Of a stretch of 18,847 nucleotides of DNA, positions 1 to 5,435 are shown in pieces. Where the stretch lies: positions 1 through 18,847 of the forward strand of contig JACNFT010000104.1 in assembly GCA_014384505.1 (NCBI GenBank), read 5' to 3'. The notes beneath the pieces were generated by a model that worked only from the letters and a program-made list of their open reading frames with translations, was not told where the DNA came from and did no database searches. The position numbers were made by a program, and so were the translations under genes. Each line of letters opens with the position of its first letter. Position 1 is the stretch's first letter. The DNA comes from Cryomorphaceae bacterium. GTDB lineage: Bacteria > Bacteroidota > Bacteroidia > Flavobacteriales > BACL11.

Positions 1-57
1 ATATTTCCCATAATTTTAATTTTTTGATTAGTATGCGGCTAAATTAGTAAAAATAAA

Positions 58-831
58 TTACTTAAGGTTTTGTGGAATGGTGCAAATAGGTATAGCGTGC
101 ATTTTGTGTTGGTTTGCTCGGTTCATTTTAGTATAAATTTGGAGCACTTGTTTTTCTCTTGCTGTTATGGTGTTTTTATCTCCATCAAAAGCCATTGCCC
201 ATTCCAATTCAGGATAGCTTGCACCTATCTGTTCTTCATCCGTTTTATCATCTCCCCAAAGCCCGTCAGTGGGTGCTGCCCTTAGGATTTCATTATTTAT
301 GTTTAATGTTTTTCCAAGTGCATATATCTCTGATTTTAATAAATCAGCAATAGGGCTAATATCCACTCCTCCATCACCATATTTTGTAAAGAAACCAATG
401 CCAAAATCCTCTACTTTATTTCCTGTCCCTAATACAAGTGACTGCTTACTTTGTGCGAAATAATAAAGCGCAGTCATTCTTAGTCGTGCTCTGGTGTTTA
501 CTAAAGCTAGTTCGTTTTGAGCTTCACTGTCTGATAGTTGGCTAGTGAAACTGTCATAAACTGAAGATAATTGTAACTCTACAGAGCTAACATTTTCAAA
601 ACTTTCTTTTAACCACGCTATATGTTTTAACCCTCTTTCTACTTGTATTTTATTTTGATGAATAGGCAATTCCACACACAGTAATGGCAGGCCTGTTTTG
701 GCTGCAAGTGTTGATGTTACAGCTGAGTCAATTCCACCTGATATGCCAATTACAAAACCTTTTACCCCTGCATTCTGAGCGTAACTTTTCAGCCAATTGC
801 TAATATGATTTATTATTGCTGTAGTTTGCAT
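58..831 (-). CDS. nadE: NH3-dependent NAD(+) synthetase
   Basis: Catalyses the last step of NAD synthesis: ATP-dependent amidation of deamido-NAD with ammonia, in the cytoplasm. The 257-residue protein has the ATP-pyrophosphatase P-loop SGGIDSA at residues 31-37. The GTGNKVED and FTKYGDGGVDISPIADL stretches of the NadE family follow at about 135-165. There is no N-terminal glutaminase (nitrilase-like) domain, so this is the short ammonia-using form rather than the roughly 540-680 residue glutamine-using form. The ATG at 829-831 leaves only about 40 bases to the gldB start on the other strand, so the two genes share a very small divergent control region. The stop codon lies 57 bases from the window edge, and no hairpin terminator is visible in those bases. 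Family assignment is secure. Confidence 0.95.
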   Translation of the reverse strand: MQTTAIINHISNWLKSYAQNAGVKGFVIGISGGIDSAVTSTLAAKTGLPLLCVELPIHQNKIQVERGLKHIAWLKESFENVSSVELQLSSVYDSFTSQLSDSEAQNELALVNTRARLRMTALYYFAQSKQSLVLGTGNKVEDFGIGFFTKYGDGGVDISPIADLLKSEIYALGKTLNINNEILRAAPTDGLWGDDKTDEEQIGASYPELEWAMAFDGDKNTITAREKQVLQIYTKMNRANQHKMHAIPICTIPQNLK

Positions 832-839
832 AATGTTTG

Positions 840-847
840 CAAATGTA
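840..847 (-). promoter_or_regulatory. candidate -7 element of nadE promoter
   Basis: Read on the minus strand this is TACATTTG, a full match to the Bacteroidota sigma-A -7 consensus TAnnTTTG. It lies 8 bases upstream of the nadE ATG, so the transcript would be nearly leaderless. I found no convincing -33 TTTG at the usual distance. On the plus strand only 5-of-6 matches are seen (832-839 and 860-867), so the gldB promoter is not resolved. Short AT-rich motifs arise easily by chance. Confidence 0.35.
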
Positions 848-871
848 AAAGAAAACTTCTTAATTTGCCAG

Positions 872-1876
872 ATGAAACCTATAGTCTTATTTCTTTCAGT
901 TACCCTTGTTGCTTTTTTATTAACTTCTTGGCTTTTCAGGCTTTCTTCTGATGCTGAAAAACTGGATCTAAAAGTAAACAGATTCGAACAAACCTTGTTT
1001 GCAATTCATGAGGATAATATTGAAGATGTTTCTGTAGAATTGGAAGAAAATTTCGGAACTTTTAATGAGGTATTCGCTTCTCAAATCATGCAAAGTACCA
1101 ATGTAACTGATGGGCAGTATTTACAAGACTTACTAGCTTTTACTAACCACAAAGACATGAGGGAGGCTTATGATAGTGTTGCTCTTTTGTTTACTGATTT
1201 TACAGCTTTCGAACAAGAATTAGAATTTGCTTTTTGGCAGTTTTCTGATTATTTTCCTTCTTATCCAATACCTGAAATAACTACTTTTTTTGGTGGCTTT
1301 AATTATGGTGTAGTTACTTATGATGATAATATTGCTATTGGTTTGGAAAACTTCTTAGGTAAAAATAGCAAGTATTACCAATTGCTAGGTAATCCTGAAT
1401 ATTTGCGTTTTCAAAAACAAAAAAAGTTCATTGCCTCAAATGTGATGGAAGTCTGGTTAAATGAACACTTTCAGCAGTACTTAGGAGGTAGGGATTTGCT
1501 TTCTCAGCTCATCTATAAAGGTAAGATAATGTATTGTATTGATAAAATGTTGCCTGAATTGCTAATGGAGGATAAATTCCGTTTTACTAATGAGCAAATG
1601 AATTGGGTAGTAGAAAATGAGGCAAGTATTTGGCAATATATAGTGCATGAGGATTTATTATTTTCTAAAGATGAACAGCAATTCAGAACTTTTGTTGATT
1701 ATGCTCCTTTTGCAAAAGGAATGCCGCCTCAGGCTCCTGGTAGAGTAGCTTACTATATTGGTTATAAAATGGTAAATGAGTATATGGATAATAATGAAAT
1801 TGATGTTGAGGAACTTATGTATTTGACTGATTCAAGAAAGTTTTTACAGCATTCAAAATATAAACCTACAAAATAG
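872..1876 (+). CDS. gldB: gliding motility protein GldB
   Basis: GldB is a Bacteroidota envelope protein needed for gliding in Flavobacterium johnsoniae, where it is a lipoprotein. With the ATG at 872 the product is 334 residues and opens with a signal-like segment (residues 1-20, rich in L, V and F). An in-frame ATG at 833 would add 13 residues (MFANVKENFLICQ) ahead of this segment and begin 1 base from the nadE start, so I prefer 872. The C-terminal block PPQAPGRVAYYIGYKMV (285-301) is typical of the family. Oddity: where a lipobox should end in cysteine the sequence reads L-L-T-S-W (W20, codon TGG at 929-931), and there is no Cys near the end of the signal segment. It may therefore be membrane-anchored or released rather than lipidated. 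gldC follows after 4 bases, so the two are co-transcribed. Confidence 0.85.
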   Translation: MKPIVLFLSVTLVAFLLTSWLFRLSSDAEKLDLKVNRFEQTLFAIHEDNIEDVSVELEENFGTFNEVFASQIMQSTNVTDGQYLQDLLAFTNHKDMREAYDSVALLFTDFTAFEQELEFAFWQFSDYFPSYPIPEITTFFGGFNYGVVTYDDNIAIGLENFLGKNSKYYQLLGNPEYLRFQKQKKFIASNVMEVWLNEHFQQYLGGRDLLSQLIYKGKIMYCIDKMLPELLMEDKFRFTNEQMNWVVENEASIWQYIVHEDLLFSKDEQQFRTFVDYAPFAKGMPPQAPGRVAYYIGYKMVNEYMDNNEIDVEELMYLTDSRKFLQHSKYKPTK

Positions 1877-1880
1877 TAAA

Positions 1881-2210
1881 ATGAAACAGACTTTAAAATT
1901 TGAAATTGAGTTAGACGCAAATAATCTACCGCTAAATATTGAAATGCACGCAAGTGATGATGCTGCAAATGAAAAGGAAATTAAGGCCTTAATGGTGTCT
2001 GCTTGGGCGGCTAAAACAAAGGAAACTTTACGTATTGACCTTTGGACTAAGGATATGCCTGTGAATGAAATGTTTATTATGTATCATCAAACTATGATGG
2101 GCATGGCCGCTACTTTGGAGCGTGCAACAGGGCATGATAAATTGGCAAGTGCTTTGCGTGATTATTGCGAGTTCTTTGCAGAACAAACGGAAATTAAAGG
2201 AGCTAAATAA
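1881..2210 (+). CDS. gldC: gliding motility protein GldC
   Basis: Small (109-residue) protein of the GldC family, which is encoded next to GldB in Bacteroidota and supports gliding motility. Its molecular role is not established. No signal peptide or membrane segment is seen, so it is probably cytoplasmic. The central stretch WTKDMPVNEMFIMYHQTM (about 52-69), followed by MAATLERATG, is the conserved family core. It starts 4 bases after the gldB stop, which supports a gldBC operon. Its last 8 bases overlap the end of the convergent engB gene. Recognition is by family sequence and gene order. Confidence 0.88.
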   Translation: MKQTLKFEIELDANNLPLNIEMHASDDAANEKEIKALMVSAWAAKTKETLRIDLWTKDMPVNEMFIMYHQTMMGMAATLERATGHDKLASALRDYCEFFAEQTEIKGAK

Positions 2211-2214
2211 TTTC
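2190..2214. terminator. weak hairpin across gldC/engB 3' ends
   Basis: GAAATTA (2190-2196) and TAATTTC (2208-2214) form a perfect 7-base inverted repeat around an 11-base loop containing AGCT. It spans the stop codons of both convergent genes. On the plus strand it is followed by TTT only. The stem is nearly all A-T, so stability would be low. It could act as a modest bidirectional terminator where no intergenic space exists, but it may be chance in AT-rich DNA. Confidence 0.25.
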
Positions 2215-2811
2215 TTTAAACTGAGGATTCAGGCTTTCGATAAAAGAGGAAATTTCAGTTGTTCCTGTTTTCTTTTCCGCTGAGGTAATGAACATCTGAG
2301 GTAATTCTTCCCAAGTCTTTTTCATTTCAACTTTATAAGAACCAATATTTTTGGCAAGCTCTACTTTTCCTAGTTTATCAGCTTTGGTAAATACCATTAC
2401 AAAAGCAATGCCTTTTTCGGCTAGCCAATGCATGAATTCCTGGTCAATTGCTTGAGGTTTATGTCTAGCATCAATTAATACAAATAGACACATAAGGTTA
2501 GTTCTGTTAAGCAGATAATCGCTTATCATATCGTGAAAATCTGCTCGTATTGCTTTAGGAACCTTTGCATATCCAAATCCTGGTAAATCCACTAGATACC
2601 ATTCTTTATTAATAATAAAATGATTGATGAGCTGAGTTTTTCCAGGTCTTCCGGAAGTTTTAGCTAAATTCTTATGGTTTACTAAAGCATTTATTAAAGA
2701 TGATTTTCCAACATTAGACCTTCCAATAAAAGCATATTCTGCCATTTTGGGTGCAGGACATGTTTTGTAATCAGTATTACTAATTACAAATTCAGCAGTT
2801 TTAATTTTCAT
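2203..2811 (-). CDS. engB: ribosome-biogenesis GTPase YsxC/EngB
   Basis: P-loop GTPase of the TrmE-Era-EngA-EngB-Septin group that assists late assembly of the large ribosomal subunit (YihA in Escherichia coli, YsxC in Bacillus subtilis). It is 202 residues, the usual single-domain length. The G1 motif GRSNVGKS is at 30-37, the G2 region GRPGKTQ at 54-60, G3 DLPGFG at 75-80, G4 TKAD at 142-145 and G5 SAE at 177-179, all intact. It lies 6 bases after the hydrolase stop on the same strand, indicating one transcript. It converges on gldC with an 8-base overlap of the two coding ends. Confidence 0.95.
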   Translation of the reverse strand: MKIKTAEFVISNTDYKTCPAPKMAEYAFIGRSNVGKSSLINALVNHKNLAKTSGRPGKTQLINHFIINKEWYLVDLPGFGYAKVPKAIRADFHDMISDYLLNRTNLMCLFVLIDARHKPQAIDQEFMHWLAEKGIAFVMVFTKADKLGKVELAKNIGSYKVEMKKTWEELPQMFITSAEKKTGTTEISSFIESLNPQFKEII

Positions 2812-2817
2812 GATTAT

Positions 2818-3570
2818 TTAAAATTTATCGTCCAAGAATTTCAGTACAATTTTACTGAATTCTTCAGGATGTTCCCACATTGCAGCATGCCCACATAATG
2901 GCATCCAATGCAGCTCAGAGTTAGGTAATAACTTATGAAACTCATTTGCAACTGGTGGAGGGGTAACTTTATCATGCTCTCCCCAGATTAAACAAACTGG
3001 CATTTTAAAGTCAGGTAAGTCCTTTGCCATGTTATGTCTTATTGCTGATCTGGCATATCCTAATAATTTAAGGGTAGAGATTCTATTTGTGGCAATTTCA
3101 AATACTTTGTCTACTAATTCATCAGTAGCTACTTTAGGGTCATAAAATACTTCTTCTGTTTTTTTTCTTATATAGTCTTTGTCTCCTCTTCTTGGAAAAG
3201 AATCCCCCATTGCGCTTTCATATAATCCTGAACTACCTGTTAGTACCATCCCCTCTACCATTTCTGGGTGTTCTTTTGAAAAGATAAGAGCAATATGTCC
3301 TCCCATTGAATTTCCAAGCAGTATTGCTGATGAAAGTCCAACGTGATTCATAAAGTCGTATAAGTAATCGCTTAAGGATTTTACAGAAACTTTAAGGATA
3401 CTTCCTTCAAAAAGTTTGAGGTCCAAACCGTAAACCTTGTATTCTTTAGAGATAAAATCAACCATCTCGCCAAAGTTCTCAACCCCACCCATTAAACCAT
3501 GTAATAGTATGATAGGTTTCCCTCCGTCTCCTTCTTCAAGCCATTTGAATTTTCCTTCTTCCTTAACCAT
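2818..3570 (-). CDS. alpha/beta hydrolase, substrate unknown
   Basis: A 250-residue alpha/beta-hydrolase-fold enzyme. The oxyanion-hole motif HGLMGG is at 24-29. The nucleophile elbow GNSMGG is at 86-91, with Ser88 as the probable nucleophile. The acid is probably Asp200 in WGEHDKVTP, and His228 in CGHAAMWEHP completes the triad. No signal peptide or membrane segment is seen, so it should be cytoplasmic. The fold covers esterases, C-C hydrolases, lipases and haloperoxidase-like enzymes, and the sequence alone does not show which. It is first in a two-gene operon with engB and diverges from mraZ across 172 bases. From memory, a hydrolase like this often sits between engB and mraZ in this phylum, which hints at a housekeeping or envelope role, but that is inference. 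Confidence 0.85.
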   Translation of the reverse strand: MVKEEGKFKWLEEGDGGKPIILLHGLMGGVENFGEMVDFISKEYKVYGLDLKLFEGSILKVSVKSLSDYLYDFMNHVGLSSAILLGNSMGGHIALIFSKEHPEMVEGMVLTGSSGLYESAMGDSFPRRGDKDYIRKKTEEVFYDPKVATDELVDKVFEIATNRISTLKLLGYARSAIRHNMAKDLPDFKMPVCLIWGEHDKVTPPPVANEFHKLLPNSELHWMPLCGHAAMWEHPEEFSKIVLKFLDDKF

Positions 3571-3591
3571 ATAAGTTCTGATTTTAATCTA

Positions 3592-3621
3592 CAAAGAAAC
3601 GAAAATATTTGTTAACCACAA
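3592..3621 (-). promoter_or_regulatory. possible promoter of hydrolase-engB operon
   Basis: On the minus strand, TTTCTTTG (3592-3599) matches five of six fixed positions of the Bacteroidota -7 consensus TAnnTTTG. A TTG (3619-3621) lies 19 bases further upstream, as expected for a -33 element. The -7 element is about 22 bases from the hydrolase ATG. This is a weak, pattern-based call. Confidence 0.25.
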
Positions 3622-3673
3622 TAACTAGTACGGAATACAGTAAAAATAGTAGTTAGTGGGTTAAGTTATCAAC

Positions 3674-3703
3674 AAAGTGGTACAGAGTGGTATAAAGTGG
3701 GAT
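3674..3703 (+). promoter_or_regulatory. MraZ operator: three 10-base-spaced boxes
   Basis: AAAGTGG (3674-3680), AGAGTGG (3684-3690) and AAAGTGG (3694-3700) recur with an exact 10-base period, one per DNA turn, with TAC, TAT and GAT after them. Known MraZ operators share this design: AAAGTG(T/G)NNN repeats in Mollicutes, and short TGGG-type repeats with about 10-base period in E. coli. A looser copy, TTAGTGG, lies upstream at 3653-3659. The array ends 43 bases before the mraZ start codon and would overlap the -33 zone of the proposed promoter, consistent with MraZ repressing its own operon. The repeats are seen directly; binding by MraZ is inferred from the family. Confidence 0.75.
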
Positions 3704-3710
3704 TTATACC

Positions 3711-3718
3711 TATATTAG
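3711..3718 (+). promoter_or_regulatory. candidate -7 element of dcw promoter
   Basis: TATATTAG matches five of six fixed positions of the Bacteroidota -7 consensus TAnnTTTG. It lies 8 bases after the last MraZ box unit and 24 bases before the mraZ start. The expected -33 position (about 3688-3691) falls inside the MraZ boxes and shows no clear TTTG. This would drive the whole mraZ-ftsZ cluster. Confidence 0.4.
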
Positions 3719-3742
3719 CACCCAGATTCAAAGTAAAATATA

Positions 3743-4219
3743 GTGATAAATGTAATAGGAACATACGAATGTAAAGCGGACGCCAAAGGGCGTGTGATGT
3801 TTCCTGCTGCCCTGAAAAAGCAATTGAAAGATGTATTAGGAGATGGATTTGTGATTAAAAGATCAGTATTCAATAAATGCTTGGAAATACATCCTATGTC
3901 AGAATGGGAAAAAGTGGTTGCTCAAGTTAGCAAGTTGAATAGGTTTGTTAAAAAGAATAATGATTTTATAAGATCGTACATGTCAGGTTTAAAAGTAGTG
4001 GAAGTTGATGGTGCTGGACGATTCTTAATCCCTAAAGATTTATTTGGCTTTGCTGATTTGCATAAAGAGTTGGTGTTATCATCTTCAGTAAATATGATTG
4101 AAATTTGGGATAAAGATAAGTATGAGGAATCTGTAGCCCAGACATTAGTAGATTTTGGAAATCTGGCTGAGGATGTGATGGGAAATCAGCACCAAAATGA
4201 GTCGGATGGAATATCATAA
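3743..4219 (+). CDS. mraZ: transcriptional regulator MraZ
   Basis: DNA-binding regulator of the dcw cluster that forms ring-shaped oligomers and binds repeats upstream of its own gene. The 158-residue protein has two AbrB-like half domains, each with the DxxxR core: DAKGR at 13-17 and DGAGR at 89-93. The start is GTG at 3743. An in-frame TAA at 3734-3736 lies just upstream, and the next in-frame ATG (codon 19) would remove the first DNA-binding motif, so GTG is effectively forced. It is the only gene here without an ATG start. The 3' end overlaps rsmH by 23 bases. The three phased AAAGTGG-type boxes upstream support autoregulation. Confidence 0.95.
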   Translation: MINVIGTYECKADAKGRVMFPAALKKQLKDVLGDGFVIKRSVFNKCLEIHPMSEWEKVVAQVSKLNRFVKKNNDFIRSYMSGLKVVEVDGAGRFLIPKDLFGFADLHKELVLSSSVNMIEIWDKDKYEESVAQTLVDFGNLAEDVMGNQHQNESDGIS

Positions 4220-5102
4220 TCCAGTATTATTAAACGAATGTATTCAAGGGCTAGCCATTAAACCTACAGGGATTTATGTTGATGTTACTTTTGGTGGTGG
4301 CGGACATTCTAAATTGATTCTAAAAAATCTTGACAGAGGTAAGTTGTATGCTTTTGATCAAGATAAAAATGCTCATGAAAACGCATTATCTGGAGATGGA
4401 TTTAAATTAATAAATGCCAATTTCAGACACTTAAAGAATTTTTTAAGAATGGAAGGGGTGCGTAAAATTGATGGTTTATTGGCCGATTTAGGTGTTTCTT
4501 CTCATCAGTTTGATGTTGCTGAAAGAGGTTTTTCTACTCGTTTTGATGGAGAGTTGGATATGCGAATGAATACAAATTCTCCTTTATCAGCTAAACAGGT
4601 GGTGAATGAATATGGTCAGCAGGATTTAGCCAACATCTTATTTAAATATGCTGAACTCAGAAATTCTAGAGCTATTGCAAGAGAGATTGTAAACGCAAGA
4701 GAAATTGAAACTATTGTAACTACCAATCAATTAATTGATGTGGTAGGACATATGGTTCCTGAGAAAAATAGAAATCAGTTTTTGGCGCGTATTTTTCAAG
4801 CTATCCGTATTGAGGTTAATGATGAGATGAAGGCTTTGGAAGAGATGCTTTTGGATGCTGTAGATATGTTGAATGAGGGAGGTCGTTTAGTCGTAATGTC
4901 ATATCATTCTTTGGAGGATAGAATGGTTAAAAATTTAATGAAAAAAGGGAATATTGAGGGAGTTTTAGAAAAAGATTTTTTTGGGAATCCTATTAAAGAT
5001 TTAAAAGAAGTAACTCGAAAAGTAATCGTAGCAAATAAAGAACAGATAATGGAAAACACGAGAGCTAGAAGTGCAAAATTACGAATAGCTGAGAAAGGAT
5101 AA
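4197..5102 (+). CDS. rsmH: 16S rRNA m4C1402 methyltransferase RsmH
   Basis: SAM-dependent enzyme (MraW) that methylates N4 of C1402 in 16S rRNA near the P site. The 301-residue length is normal. It shows the opening EYHNPVLLNE, the SAM loop DVTFGGGGHS (29-38), LLADLGVSSHQFD, RGFSTRFDGELDMRM and the late motif YHSLEDRMVK. Two starts are possible: ATG 4197 (preceded by ACCAAA, the A-rich context usual in this phylum) or ATG 4206, which would begin directly at MEYHNPV. Either overlaps the end of mraZ. Its stop is directly followed by the ftsL-like start. Confidence 0.95.
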   Translation: MSRMEYHNPVLLNECIQGLAIKPTGIYVDVTFGGGGHSKLILKNLDRGKLYAFDQDKNAHENALSGDGFKLINANFRHLKNFLRMEGVRKIDGLLADLGVSSHQFDVAERGFSTRFDGELDMRMNTNSPLSAKQVVNEYGQQDLANILFKYAELRNSRAIAREIVNAREIETIVTTNQLIDVVGHMVPEKNRNQFLARIFQAIRIEVNDEMKALEEMLLDAVDMLNEGGRLVVMSYHSLEDRMVKNLMKKGNIEGVLEKDFFGNPIKDLKEVTRKVIVANKEQIMENTRARSAKLRIAEKG

Positions 5103-5435
5103 ATGAGTGTTGTTAAAGAAAATACAAGTTCATTACTTTCTTTATTGAGAGGTGAGTTTATTACCGATCAGGGAAATCAAAAATATATCCCATTATTATT
5201 ATTTATTGTGTTGTTAATCTTGTTAAATATTAGAATTTCTTTTCGTGCTGAACACTTACTAAAAGAGTCTATATCTTTAGAAGAAGAGGTTGCTGATTTG
5301 CGTTTGGTTTATATTACAACAAAGTCGGACTTGATGAGTATGTATAGACGGTCTGTTATTGAAGAAATTGTTGCGGATAAAGGCCTTGCTACATCTTTAA
5401 TACCACCCATTATTATTGAAATAGGTAATGATTAA
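5103..5435 (+). CDS. ftsL: FtsL-like cell division protein
   Basis: Small bitopic membrane protein of 110 residues in the FtsL position between rsmH and ftsI. A short cytoplasmic N-terminus (1-27) is followed by one membrane helix (about 28-43, LLLFIVLLILL core). A charged periplasmic helix (about 45-95, with EHLLKESISLEEEVADLRL) then looks like a coiled coil. This is the layout of FtsL, which with FtsB and FtsQ activates FtsW-FtsI at the septum. Primary sequence is divergent from proteobacterial FtsL, so the call rests on layout and position; a Bacteroidota-specific FtsL-like family is the likely home. The start abuts the rsmH stop and the end overlaps ftsI by 8 bases. Confidence 0.8.
   Translation: MSVVKENTSSLLSLLRGEFITDQGNQKYIPLLLFIVLLILLNIRISFRAEHLLKESISLEEEVADLRLVYITTKSDLMSMYRRSVIEEIVADKGLATSLIPPIIIEIGND

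Noticed and set aside
1..57. Terminator after nadE
   Set aside because: No convincing inverted repeat; only short direct repeats of ACTAAT on the minus strand.
70..463. Small plus-strand frames over nadE
   Set aside because: Antisense shadows of a clear gene with no family features of their own.
833..871. Longer start for gldB at ATG 833, including a Cys
   Set aside because: It would put 13 residues before the signal-like segment and abut the nadE start with no room for signals. Its Cys precedes rather than follows the hydrophobic stretch, so it is not a lipobox.
3911..3917. AAAGTGG inside mraZ, and another at 15149-15155 in ftsQ
   Set aside because: Single copies within coding sequence without 10-base repeats; expected by chance, so not called MraZ sites.
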